From assembly GCA_009746045.1 (NCBI GenBank), contig RPFO01000104.1, positions 5,910,895 through 5,974,894 of the forward strand: DNA of 64,000 nt. The letters run 5' to 3'. Origin of the DNA: Mesostigma viride (Eukaryota; Streptophyta; Mesostigmatophyceae; Mesostigmatales; Mesostigmataceae). Shown here one piece after another: positions 10,165 through 21,127 of the stretch (the first letter of the stretch is position 1; the number at the start of each line of letters is the position of its first letter). The position numbers were made by a program, and so were the translations under genes. The notes under the pieces are model-generated. The model was not told where the DNA came from. It was given only the letters and a program-made list of their open reading frames with translations, and did not search any database.

Positions 10165-11611
10165 ACGAACTAACATTAAAAATTAAAATTAAATTCTAAC
10201 ATGACTCCGTGGAGAGATCATGAAGCACGTATTTCCTTTCTTGATGGATGGAGGTGAGCGAAGCCGCGAAATCTAACTAAGCTAACTCTAAGCTAATCTA
10301 GAAAATCCTAGGTGTCTACTGGTGCGAGCAAGATGTCCTACGAATGCTATCCTACGCTGCCTAACCTCGTCCGTAATGCGAGGCATACCCTTATACAACG
10401 CCGCATCGTGGGTAGGGAACCAGGGGTGCAGGTTGCTAACCACTTCTGGCATGGCGGAGCGGACACGGAGATTCGGCTGGCGGACATCATCTACGCAGAC
10501 GACACCACCCTCTTCGAGGACACAGAGCACGTGCAGACATGGCTTGACTGCCTGGCTATCGAGGCCCGTGCAGTGGGGCTTGAGGTCAGCAAGAAGACAG
10601 AGGCCCTGGCGGTTGGGCTCACCCACTCACCGCCACCCCTCTATCTCCTAGATGGCTCTCGAGTCCTGTATCGGGACCGCGTCAAGCTGCTGGGCAGCCT
10701 CAGTGCTTCCCAGCTGCGAGGCCGATGTGGACCATCGCATCTCGCTCGCCTGGCACGCTTTACGTCAGTACCGGGCCCTGTGGCGCAAGCCCCTGGGCAG
10801 GATCGAGAAACAGGACCTGTTTAAGGTCCTCGTCCTTCCTGTTCTCACGTATGGGGCCGAGACGTGGACCCTCACCGCCGACCTGGCCCGCAAGCTGGAC
10901 GGCGCGGTCACCAACATGCTGCGATCCATTTTCAGAGTAGGATATATGCTGCTCATGTTCGCAATTAGGACCTGTACCAGGGCATGCCATATATCACCAG
11001 CACCATTAAGCAGCGGCGCCTGCAGCTCATAGGGCACCTAGCTCGCACCAACCAGGTAGACAACTCACGTGGCCCTGAGCCCGCGGGACTGCGACCAGCT
11101 CAGCCTGGCCGGCACCTCCTGACGTGGGCCGGGCCCCATGATGTTAGACGCCGCAAGGCCCGCACCTTCAAAGAACAGCTAGTAGAGGACATGGGGGGCC
11201 GGCTAGGCCTCTCCGTGATTTGGAAGAAGATGATGGACAAGGCCAAGTGGGCCCAGGTCGTACAGGACAACGAGCCCCCCCCGTGGGGAAGCGCCCGTGT
11301 GTGCAAACCCGCGCGGGAGACACGCCAGACAGCTCCCCTAGGGTAGCGGGATGTTGTTTAGATAGATGTTGTAGTAAGTGATGATGTTAGATGCTGTAGG
11401 TAGATGATCGATGTAGATAGATCAGACCGGTAGGACTGTTTGCACCCATCCATCCATCCATGCATCCATCCATCGGGGTTAATGCTCCGTGACTCCCCAA
11501 CGGGAGCACGAGTCTAATTAATTAATTAATTATACAACGACTTATGTGTGGAAACCCCTACATTCATGACCTGTCGGAGCATCCTGTAAAACGTGCCGTC
11601 CAGCGGTGTGG
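10165..11611 (-). mobile_element. LINE-B 3' fragment, interrupted by LINE-A
   Basis: The minus-strand 3' tail (AT-rich, 10165-10200), stem-loop, 3' UTR and ORF2 C-terminus (frame containing ITDEVRQRR and GHLARTSR) run from 10165 to 10400 and resume at 11540-11611. The resumed part matches the ORF2 region at 52150-52225. The gap is a LINE-A insertion. The copy is 5'-truncated and non-functional. Confidence 0.7.
10401..11529 (+). pseudogene. LINE-A reverse transcriptase remnant
   Basis: Three reading frames succeed each other. About 10430-10710 holds the RT catalytic box IIYADDTTLF. About 10710-10945 holds LPVLTYGAETWTL, typical of the end of non-LTR RT domains. 10984-11346 holds the C-terminal region (QRRLQLIGHLARTN, GRHLLTWAGP). 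A 3' UTR follows with a CATC microsatellite, the stem-loop at 11483-11511 and an AATT tail. The direct repeat TTATACAACG at 10391-10400 and 11530-11539 is the target-site duplication. The element is 5'-truncated and frameshifted, hence inactive. Confidence 0.85.
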
Positions 11612-11935
11612 CCAACATGGCATGGCTAACGTAATGACTAACTAGCTAGACCTTTTCAGTGGTTTTCCATTTGCGGGTATTTCGTCGTAAATGGTGGGAG
11701 AGCGATCACAGCAATGGTGCTCACCATTAGACGTACACTCCCGGCCAGTTAGGCTCGAAACACACGCCCTGCATGATCAAGCAAGCTGTTTCCGGCCCAA
11801 CCGTCTAGGTCATATAGTCGCTCTACACGTAAGCCAGCCATAATTTCAATGCACAAGGCTACATATTTCCATCACCATTCATATTCATCATCCTGAACGA
11901 CTCGAACACGCGGACAAGATAACGGCAGGCTCGAG
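11612..11935 (+). repeat. long direct repeat, upstream copy (Penelope-like pLTR candidate)
   Basis: About 320 nt (starting CATGGCATGGCTAACG, ending near ...GATAACGGCAGGCTCGAG) recurs as a direct repeat at 13380-13700 with few differences. The pair brackets a Penelope-like RT fragment. Fragments of it also occur at 58855-59026, 59461-59712 and 31506-31533. Confidence 0.8.
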
Positions 11936-12575
11936 CGAACGCTGAAGGATGGAAAAGAGGGCGGCAAGCTGAAGGCGCGGTCGCGACCAGCCAGACAGGT
12001 CACCTACGCGGAATTGAAACTGGCCGTCAGACTGGCTGCGGAAGCATTTGTGGCGGTGGAGGCGCTGGCACAGTTCAAGAAGGGAGGCATACGACCCATA
12101 GAACAGGAGCTCCAGTATCCGGATGTGTGGCCTGTCGAAATAGCCGGGTCTGTTGACGTCGAAGGTGGAAAATAACTCGTAAACGTCAAAGTCGACATCA
12201 GACCCGCTAGGTTCGGTTGGGCGGCTGCGTTTGGGCTCGGGCGAGGCTGAAGGCGAGGCAGGAAGCCCGGGAGGGGGCTGGGCGACCACCAGTGCGCGAC
12301 TAGTGTCACCGCTGCCTGCCGGACCTGAGGGCGAAGCTGCAGCCGGAGCTGCAGACGTATTTTCATTGCCGAGCGCAGCCGTCAGGCTGCGTTGCGTCGA
12401 TGGGCGTTTGCTCATCGTATATTGCGTAATAGCGTCGCAAAATTATATCAGCATGTGCGTCTTAGAAAGACGAAGCGATAGTGATATTCACGACTAAATT
12501 CGGTGCTCAAACGTGAAAGTTATGAGCTCCGCCGTCAGCCATGGCTACCTCGTGGCTCGTGGCTCGTGGCTCGTG
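11888..12575 (-). pseudogene. ORF1-only retroelement, 5' fragment
   Basis: The minus frame from ATG 12415 begins MSKRPSTQRSLTAALGN, as in the full copy at 18375. It continues through the Pro/Ala-rich region and FYGSYASLLELCQRLH before the element joins the direct repeat near 11935. The 5' UTR and 5'-terminal GTGGCTC tandem repeats extend to about 12575. The 3' half is missing. Confidence 0.8.
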
Positions 12576-12639
12576 GTTGGGAGGATATGTAGCACATATC
12601 CAAGAGAAGGGGCATATCTCATTGCCTCAAACGATGATG

Positions 12640-13187
12640 TTCTCATCAGGCGTTTTATCCATACATGTCGATACATTGATGATGTCATCGCTTTCGACAA
12701 CCCTGATTTCGCAACCCATTTGTATATCACCGCTGGTCTGCCTGGCATCTACCCGCAAGCGTCCCTCACATTAAAGCTCACGTCGGAGGATACTCATTGC
12801 AATTACCTCGATCTTAACATTACCCATAACAAGAAGGGCTGGCGTACGGCTGTCTATGATAAGCGCAAGGATCCTAAATACCAGCAAATTCCTTTTATTC
12901 GTTACCCCGATATTCACAGTCTCCTTTCCCACACAGCAAAATATGGTGTTGTTCTTTCTCAGTTACATCGTTTTTCCCGTCTTTGTTCTTATCGTGTTGA
13001 TTTCATCACGACTCTTGTTGAACTCTTGCAGCGTTTATTGGTCAAAGACTATGACCGAGCCATTATGCTCCGTCAAGTCCGATGTTTTTTGCAACGTCAC
13101 CCACATCTGTTCGGTGCTGCCCCTTGGCACAAGCTCTACAAACAAGTCGTGGACCGGCTGGATCGCATAGTATCTCCGCACATCTGA
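12640..13187 (+). pseudogene. Penelope-like element reverse transcriptase, C-terminal part
   Basis: One frame encodes RYIDDVIAF (RT catalytic box with Y-x-D-D), then NYLDLNIT, then a thumb region GVVLSQLHRFSRLCS and a long helix ending HPHLFG before the stop at 13187. The order and spacing fit Penelope-like elements (S..HP...G....Q..RF.R.C). No GIY-YIG nuclease follows the RT, which would fit the algal type with a nuclease at the N-terminus. The fingers and N-terminus are absent, cut off by a junction with another retroelement's 3' tail at about 12575-12640. No function is expected from this copy. Confidence 0.72.
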
Positions 13188-13379
13188 ACCCTGTGATGCC
13201 AGATCTCCTTTGCGGCCGTTCCGAGCTTGGCACTGGATTCGTTGTCCACATCGTCGCGTCGCTGCCGCAACACGATGTTTTCTGGCATCCGCGGGCTTTT
13301 GGTTCCCGCCGCACATTTGAAAGTGCTGTCCTCCGGCTTTTTGCCTTTGCACCGTGTGCAGTTCTTGGACGTTTGGAAT

Positions 13380-13745
13380 CATGGCATGGCTAACGTGATG
13401 ACTGACTAGCTAGACCTTTTCAGTGGTTTTCCATTTGCGGGTATTTCCTCGTAAATGGTGGGAGAGCGATCGCAGCAATGGTGCTCACCACTAGACACTC
13501 CCGGCCAGTTAGGCTCGAAACACACGCCCTGATCAAGCATGCTGTTTCCGGCCCCACCGTCTAGGTCATCTAGTCGCTCCACACGTAAGCCAGTCATAAT
13601 TTCAATGCACAAGGATACACATTTCCATCACCATTCATCTTCATCATCCTGAACGACTCGAAAACGCGGAAAAGATAACGGCAGGCTCGAGCTACCATGG
13701 TCCGGATTCTCCCGATTTCTTGCCTGCGCTGGTTGTCTCTTTGAT
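13380..13745 (+). repeat. long direct repeat, downstream copy
   Basis: This matches 11612-11935 and extends about 50 nt further (GGTCCGGATTCTCCCG... to ...GGTTGTCTC). It lies 190 nt after the Penelope-like RT stop. Long repeats at both sides of a Penelope-like ORF resemble the pseudo-LTRs of that class, but the upstream copy abuts an unrelated retroelement fragment, so the intact unit is uncertain. Confidence 0.75.
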
Positions 13746-16700
13746 ATGGCTATACATTCTGGGCTACTTCCTGCATGCAAGGGTGGAATGTAAACAACAC
13801 TTAATTGCTCTAGGTGCACCAAGGGCACCTGCACCACCATGATATCTGGGGCTCAACCCAACCGTAAGGGGGGCCCGGCATGGGGTGGAAGATCATCATG
13901 GCTATACAAGAGCTAGGGCATGGCTTCTCAACAGAGAGCGTCTCTCTGCATAGGCAAAGCATGGTTGTCAGACTCCTTCATAGCATGGCTAAATTCTTAA
14001 TGCAACATCCATGGGGGTCCCATTATAGGCATGGCTTGGCTAAATTCTGAAGGCATCATCCATGGGGGCCATTCATTGCAATGATGGGCGCACATGCGCG
14101 TAGGCCACATGCTAGGGCTAAGCCTGACTAATCTACACCACTGGTATATATTCCCTATACTGAGGTGGCAGGAGGTGCCTGACTGCCTGCCAGGGCTTGT
14201 GGTCAACGTGGATGACCGCCCCCCTCCAGTATACCGACGTTTCCCCCCTGCGCTCTGCCGGAGCTGAAGGTAGGTCGGCCATAGCTCGCGTCGCCGGTGT
14301 TGCTGGGCCAGGCCGGGTCAAGTCGTCGTCCAGCGTGTAGCGAGTCAGTGAGAGCTAGCTTCTCGCGGCACGACACCTTGTCCGCCATGTACTGAAAGGT
14401 GAGGAGCACGGGTGCCGGGCAAGCCTTACCCCGCGCGCGCCGGGGAGGCGGACAGCCGACATCCGCAGCTCACCAGTGAGTTGCATGGGGGCAATAATGT
14501 CGCGCCGTGAGAAGAGTCGTCGAGGTCTCGTCTGCCGGCTGGTCGAAGTGCTTGACGATGACATTGTGGCTGCGCTAGCTGGGCGTGATGTCGGCCTCCG
14601 GCTCACGAAGGTCGAGTGCTTGTTGCTTGAGCTGCATGTGCCGCGATGGTGGAGGTGGTGGAGGTGGTGTGGTGCTTAAGCAAGTCCGCCCAGGAGGAGG
14701 GAGCATCGCCGGCCGGGCCAGCAGATGCCGGCTGGGCAGCGATGTCCTTCATGCACCGCCTGGGCGGTGAGGCCTGCGGTGTCATGCAAGCACTCAAGGG
14801 CGGTGGCGGTGGCGTGGAGGCGCTGGTCGTGGTCGAGGAGCTGGGCCTTGATGTCGGCAGACTGCACTGTGGAGTGTGGAGGCGGAAATGGCAGTGGAGG
14901 TGGAGGCGACAGTGCATGGTGGAAAGGTGAGGGAGCTCAGTAGCCAGCGTACGTGCCTCCCATTGCTGCCAAATCGGCAGCAAGAGGGGTCGCGTGCTGC
15001 TGGAAGGCTTCCGTAAGGATGGAACGGACTGTGGGGGCGGAGATGGATGGAGCCTGGCAGATCTCGCCATCAGAGCGCTGGAGAAGGGAGTTGAGGACGG
15101 CATGCTGGAGTTGGGGGCGGGGGCACACGAACAGCTGGCTGATGTTGTGCCAGCGGCCGCCGTTGGTGCAGATGAGGCGATTGATGTCGTGGAGATTGAG
15201 GCACAGTGTTAAGCCTCCCACGGTCCTTAATTTAGGACTTTGTCCTAAATTTAGGACCAATTTACTATAACCGAGGTACCGGGGGGGGGGGGCACTATAT
15301 GGACCGTACCCCATGTGGACCGTACCCGGCATGATGTACCCGACCCGTGGTACCGGCACATGGTACCCGGATTCCGTACCCGAGTACCGGGTATAATGGC
15401 GGGAAAGTAGGTACCTCGACCAAAAATATAACCGATTTTGGAGCGAAAAAGTGGGTGCGGGAATGATCTGAGGTGGATATGGCGACCTGACAATCGTGGC
15501 CGGCGTTTTCACGTGCGTTTATCATTTCGAGCGCCCAGTAGCAAAAACGAAAGGTCGTTAGTTATTATGCTTAAAGGCTGTGAAATTTTCTGCGCAAGTT
15601 TTTATGTGTAGCGCTGTAGCACAGTGGCACAACACAAATGGGTCGCAGATCGCCTGCTCGCGGAGGGTCGATTTTGGCACAAACATGTTAGTGTATTAGC
15701 AATGGTGGTGCGAATCAAGCCAGGAAATTTTTGTGGACGATTTTGATTATAGTCTGGAGTTTATAAAAGGAGTATTTGACATGGGAGCGCCTGGGCCGTG
15801 ATATTCTTGCTCGATTTCCATTGTCGACCATGTTTTAGGGACGTTCAGGCTGGGCAGCGAGCGCACCTTATAGGTCTTCACTTTCGGTATTTCTTGGACC
15901 TAGAACGCAGCACAAGCGTGGTTTATATCATTTTCGAACCGGTTGGCCAGCTTTGGTGCGCTCAGCTCTCGGAAAGCTGACCTCGCCGCGGATTTCAGCG
16001 ACTTTTTTGCAACCATCTGGAATGAGGCGACGTAAGTAGCAGGTACGTGCCGGGGTGCCCTAGATCATGAGTGTAACTGGCAACGCTGTTGTGGTGTTTT
16101 GAGTCAGTAAGCTATGCCTAAAAAGAGGGGACGCTACGTGTGCACATAACTGTCACACATAGTTGGTTTACGTCATACAATTTTTTACGTCTCTATCTTC
16201 GTCGTCCGCTGCAGCTAAAACACACATGCGTAAGAGCAGTTTTACTCATGTGTTAGTTATAAACCATGGTCCTATGGCCTGCAGTCGTTCAGGGTGTTCT
16301 CAGACAGTATATACAATATGGTTTACATGTTACATGCACCCTGAATTCGCTCACAAAGCGTTGCATGTTAGCACAACGTTGTTCTGTAACTTGATTTGGC
16401 TGCATTCATGTGTTAGTTGCAATGCAAATGCAATGTTTTTTCATCGCTGGGTGGTGGCCAGCATGTCCGTGATGTCAAAGAAGGTTTGGCATATGCTTAG
16501 AGAAAGTTTACCGCAAGGGGTGGGCCATGTTCAAGCCGGGCAACCTCAGCAACCATGCAACCGTATATTGCATTACCTGCACCATCTGTGACACCGTTAA
16601 CCACGCGTATATATAGAGGCAGCCACAGCAGGGTATGGCCTTGTTATACGCTGCCCCGCCATCCCAAGGCCTCGTAGGGTCCCCTAGCGCTCGTAAGATG

Positions 16701-17490
16701 CTCAAGGGACCGTGTGGATAGCATGGTCATGCGTTGACACTAATTGGTCCTATTGGTCCTAAATTCTCATTTTGACCAAATTCGCGGTTTGAGGCCTGCC
16801 ATGGGCCAGGGTCCATTCAGGCACTAAATGTAATTATTTGAACCCAGGTTTTTGTCCAAAATTCAAAAAGTGTGTTATCTGTCAGTGGTAAAAATGCCAG
16901 GGTCAAAATTTGATGTTTGCACATATATTTTTTAATTCAAACTGGTCCTAAAATAAGGACTTTTCTTGGGAGGCTTAACAACAGGTCGCGTAAAGCGAGG
17001 CGTAGTCCCCGAAGAAGATGCAGTGCATAGCATCGTCCGGAGACATGTTGGTCCAGTCGTGATCATCGACCTGGAAAGGTTGGGGCCGAAAGCGCGGTTC
17101 TGAGGGGCGTGAAGACCCTCCTGTTTTGTCGGCTGAGCGGGTGCGTTTAGGGTCAGCTAGGCGATGCCGATGGCGAGGCAGTAAGCCCGGGAGGTTGCTG
17201 GGCGACCACCAGTGCACGACTAGTGTCACCGCTGCCTGCCGGACCTGAGGGCGAAGCTGCAGCCTGAGCTGCATGCAGACGGATTTTCATGGCCGAGCGC
17301 ATCCGCCAAACTGCGTTGCGTCGAGGAGCGTTTGCTCGTCATATATTGCGTAATAGATTCGGAAATTTATATCAGCATGTGCGTCTTAGAAAGACGAAGC
17401 GATAGTGATATTCACGGCTTAATTCGGTGCTCAAACGTGAAAGTTATGAGCTCCGCCGTCAGCCATGGCTACCTCGTGGCTCGTGGCTGA
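13746..17490 (-). pseudogene. ORF1-only retroelement copy, interrupted by a DNA transposon
   Basis: Read on the minus strand, the 5' end with GTGGCTC repeats is near 17490. ORF1 follows (16979-17340, including the box FFGDYASLYATC) and resumes after the insertion at 15208 (HDINRLICTNGGRWHNIS...). Homology continues through the coiled-coil and RRM-like parts to about 14160 and the 3' UTR to 13746. Several frameshifts are present. The 3' stem-loop is lost at the junction with the 13380-13745 repeat. Confidence 0.8.
15213..16974. mobile_element. non-autonomous DNA transposon with TTAA target duplication
   Basis: TTAA at 15209-15212 and 16975-16978 bounds 1762 bp whose ends are inverted repeats: GCCTCCCA, then GTCCTTA-N-TTTAGGAC and CA-N-TTT on each side. 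Homology to retroelement ORF1 breaks off exactly at both TTAA sites and resumes on the other side, so the empty site can be inferred. No transposase frame is recognisable inside. TTAA duplication fits piggyBac- or Kolobok-type elements. A GGTACC/GTACCCG-rich block lies at 15270-15410. Confidence 0.85.
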
Positions 17491-17519
17491 GGGGCATGCT
17501 GCTGTTTTATCCCCGCGGC

Positions 17520-17960
17520 CTCCGCGACCCCCATTGTTGAGTGAATTAATTATAATTAATTATCAACATCACTCCGTTGGGAGTAGATGTAGCACATAGC
17601 CCTGAGAAGGGGCATATGGCTTTTAATACATTCTATAGGCTACTTCATGCAAGGGTGGGAATGTAAGCTACCCCTGCTCTAGGTGCACCAGGGCACCCGC
17701 ACCCTCATGGTCTGGTTGAGTGAATGCGGTGTTCAAACTTAGCTGGGACCACTAGGTCGGCCAGCAACATCTGTGTGTAGTTCATGGCAGGTTTACCCAT
17801 CTTTCTAGGAATGTCCTTGGGGCCAGGCCAGGTCAGGATATGCCGCCCTGGTCGGCCAAGCGGCTGGGGGCCGGCCAGACCGAGGGCGATGTCGACTACC
17901 TGACTGGTGCGAGCAAGTGTCCTACGAATTCTAGCTCTCTGCATAGGCAGGGCTAATGGC
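17520..17960 (-). mobile_element. ORF1-element 3' tail and LINE-B ORF2 fragment
   Basis: AATTAATTATAATTAATT (tail), the stem-loop CTCCGTTGGGAG and a conserved 3' UTR lie at 17528-17700. A minus-strand LINE-B ORF2 C-terminal piece (GRPGRHILTWPGPKD, ARTSQVVDIA) follows at 17705-17944. Both are truncated. Confidence 0.7.
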
Positions 17961-18110
17961 TAAATTCTTGGCCGTAGCCATGGCTGACGGCGGCGCTCAT
18001 GTGTACCATGCTAGCTTGGAACAAATGCACTGGTCGATCATGCTTCCAGGAATAGTTGTCTCTGATCCAGTCATGCCAGTATCTTATACATTTCTATAGG
18101 CACCCATTTA

Positions 18111-18160
18111 TTAACTCGCGTTAGCACATTTATAACGCAATTTTTTGCGTTATAACACTT
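18111..18160. repeat. element terminus with AACGCAA hairpin, inverted relative to 21811-21876
   Basis: TTAACTCGCGTTA is followed by the hairpin AACGCAATTTTTTGCGTT. The reverse complement of this arrangement ends at 21876. The two face each other across 3.76 kb. Confidence 0.55.
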
Positions 18161-18203
18161 TATTTCAATTAAACACATCTAATGAAGCAAGCATGATATG
18201 GGC

Positions 18204-20206
18204 GAGCCACGAGCCACGAGCCACGAGCCACGAGCCACGAGGTAGCCATGGCTGACGGCGGAGCTCATAACTTTCACGTTTGAGCACCGAATTTAGCCGT
18301 GAATATCACAATCGACGCGTCTTTCTACGACGCACATGCTGATATAATTTTCCGACGCTATTACGCAATATACGATGAGCAAACGCCCATCGACGCAACG
18401 CAGCCTGACGGCTGCGCTCGGCAATGAAAATACGTCTGCAGCTCCGGCTGCAGCTTCGCCATCAGGGCCGGAAGGCGGTGGTGACCCTAGTCGCGCACTG
18501 GTTGTCGCCCAGCACCCTCCCGGGCTTCCTGCCTCGCCCTCAGCCTCGCCCGAGCCAAAACGCAGCCGCCCAACCGAACCAAGCTGGTCTGAGCGCGACT
18601 TTGACGTTGACGGGTTATTTTCCACCTTCGACGGTGCCAGACCCGGCTTTTTCGACATGCCACCCATCAAGATACTGGAGCTCGTGTTTTATGGGTCATA
18701 CGCCTCCATTCTCGACCTGTGCCAGCGCCTTCACAGCCATTACCGCCTCCGCCCTGGACCTGACGGCCGGTTTACTCACCGACCTGAGAACCTGGCCCGC
18801 TGGTCTCGCCCCCGTCTTCAGCTCGCCGCCCTCTTTTCCATCCTTGACCGCTCTGTCACGGACCTCTGGACCCCCTCCCCCTTGACCGAATCCACCTTCC
18901 TCCTCCACCTCCAAGAAACCATCTCACAGCACGTGACGCCCCTAGCTGCAGATGTGGCAGCTGTGGGTCGCACGCTGGCTGCTGAGCTCCCCACCATCCC
19001 CACCGCCACCGCCACCCTCCTCGCCTCCACCCCCCCCCCTCCGCCTCCACCGACTCCATCACCGCCCAGCTCCGCGACATTGACCAACGTCTTAAGGATA
19101 ATGCCATCGCTATCGAGGTCCTGCAGAACACCGCGGGCCTCACCGCCCAGGCGGTGAAGGACATTGCCGCCAAGCCAACCTCTGCTGGCCTGGCCGGCGA
19201 TGCTCCTCCCATCACGACCTGGGCGGACATGCTTAAGCAGCACACCACCTCCACCACCTCCGCCGTCGCAGCCCAGCTCCAGCGGCAGACGCTTGACCTC
19301 CGCGAGGAGGCCGAGCTTGCCAAGCGCAGCCTTAACGTCATTGTCAAGAACCTCGACATGGAGGAAGGTGAGAATTCCGAGAAGCTTGCACGTGCGTTTG
19401 AGAGAGAAATTCTTAGTCGCATGGGCCTTACTGGTGAGATCGACCTGGTCGCCCACCGCCTTCCCCGCGCGCGGGGTAAGGCAGGGCCGCCCCCGCTCCT
19501 TCTCACCTTTAAGACCCCGGCGGACAAGATTTCTTTTCTCCGACGCCGCAAGCGGCTCGAGAAGACTCTCTTCACCCTTGACGACGACTTGACCCTGGCG
19601 CAGCAACAACGGCGACGGGAGCTATGGCCCACCTACCTCCAGCTCCGGAAGACCAAGGCGGGGCAGCCGGTGTACTGGAAGGGGGCGGCCATCTACGTCG
19701 GCCACAAGCCCTGGCAGGCGACCCCCGCGGCCCCAACGACTCCAGACGCCCCAGCTTAGGGGAATACAGCAGTAGTAGTGTAGAATAGATAGACCGTGGC
19801 CATGTACATGTACGCCTCCTAGAGGCACTATCCTAGCTAAGCCACACGCTTTATTTAATCATGTACATGTGTGCCTATGATGTGCCACACTCCAGATGAT
19901 GCCTAGCTTTATTTAGCTATGTTGTGCCCATGCAGGGAGTAACTCTCTGCTGAGACGCCATGCCCTAGCCTTTTTGTATAGCTCTGCTGATCTTCCCCCC
20001 CATGACAGGCTCCCCCTTCGCTGGGCATAGCTTGAAGATCATGGGGATGCAAGTGCCCTGGTGCACCTAGAGCAAGGGTCCTTTACATCCCCACCCTTGC
20101 AGGAAGTAGCTTAGGATGTATGATAGGCCATATGCCCCCTCTCAAGGGCTATGTGCTACATATACTCCCAACGGAGTTATGTTACAATTCAATTCAATTC
20201 AATTCA
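18204..20206 (+). mobile_element. full-length ORF1-only (gag-only) non-LTR retroelement
   Basis: The 2003-bp insertion is bounded by an 11-bp direct repeat, ATGATATGGGC (18193-18203 and 20207-20217). The 5' end consists of tandem GAGCCAC units, then a 5' UTR, one L1-ORF1-like gene, a ~450-nt 3' UTR, the stem-loop ACTCC-CAAC-GGAGT and an AATTC repeat tail. There is no endonuclease or reverse transcriptase. Because both ends and the target duplication are present, the lack of ORF2 is not due to truncation. Related copies lie at 11.9, 13.7-17.5, 48.5, 49.8-53.4, 54.9-56.8 and 56.8-58.4 kb. Confidence 0.85.
18375..19759 (+). pseudogene. L1 ORF1-like nucleic-acid chaperone, one frameshift
   Basis: ATG 18375 opens MSKRPSTQRSLTAALGN. 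The first ~220 codons comprise a Pro/Ala-rich head and a conserved helical region (FYGSYASILDLCQRLH, RPRLQLAALFSIL). The frame is lost at the C9 run near 19029-19037 and the homologous sequence continues in another frame to the stop at 19757-19759. That part is RRM-like: NVIVKNLDMEEGENSEKLA, HRLPRARGKAG, LLTFKTPADKISFLRRRK, DDDLTLAQQQRRRELWP. Joined conceptually it would be about 460 aa. The order coiled coil, RRM, C-terminal domain matches L1 ORF1 proteins, which bind and chaperone element RNA. The break in a homopolymer could be a true mutation or an assembly error. Confidence 0.8.
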
Positions 20207-20217
20207 ATGATATGGGC

Positions 20218-20500
20218 TATCTGAGGCCAGTTATGAATTCTCTGAGATATATAAAAAAATGTAGTATATGGTCTTGGCATGTAATTCCCAGCCTGGCTAT
20301 GTGAAATTCAAAGTTGAAGACACATGGGTCTCGTAAACTATGACCCCCTCACACTACAAGGGGCCGGTATGCCACATGGGTCAAGTATTGCAGGCACTGA
20401 ATTTTTTGGAGTAAAAGCAATATATGTAGACCCTCGTGGCTGCATATGGGCTTGAAATAAGCAGCCCTCCTATTTTCCCCACACCCATGAAATTATAACA
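20218..20500. other. intergenic, 3' flank of the AT-hook gene
   Basis: No feature was recognised. Confidence 0.45.
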
Positions 20501-21085
20501 CTATAACACTGGGTAGACAAGTGGGTGCACACAAAAGGCACCGTGGGCCCCTTGGGGGGCATAAACCCATGGAGATGCACAAACTAAGCCCAGATATGTC
20601 AAAATAAGACAGGGCAACCACCTGCAGCCAATAATACAAGCTGGCCACATGCCACGCTTAACGAGAAGAGCGGGCACTGCGGCCAGACCCCCCCGAGGAC
20701 GGGGTAGCCGTGCCACCGCTGGCCCGCTTCTTCTTTGGCCTCTTTGGAGTCCTTGGCGTCTTCTCCGTGTACTCGCCCCTGGCCCCCGTGCTCTGCCCTC
20801 CTGCTGCCAGTCGGCCTCCTTCCAGCCCTCGGCGTCCTTTACCACCCACCCCGCCAGGTCTGCCAGCTCGGCCTCAATGGCGTCCTCCACCGACTTGGCC
20901 TGCAGCTCCGGATCCACAAAATCATCCTCATCCGCCTCCTCTTCCTCCTCATCGCTCGTGACATTGCCGGCCTTGGCAGCCTCCCTTGCAGCTCGCTTGG
21001 TCGAGGTCTTGCTCTTGGACCCCGCAGGCCGCCCTCGCTTTCTTTTCTGAACCGGCGCCGGCTCCTCCTCCTCCTCCTCCTCCTC

Positions 21086-21127
<42 letters not shown>

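Noticed and set aside
13640-13700. Possible hammerhead ribozyme in the Penelope-associated repeat (CTGAACGA...CGAAAA)
   Set aside because: The core deviates from CUGANGA by an extra base, the GAAA is not conserved in the copies at 11900 and 59610, and I could not build the three stems.
15605-15675. tRNA-like string with box A- and box B-like segments
   Set aside because: No consistent acceptor or T-stem pairing; it lies inside the TTAA transposon.
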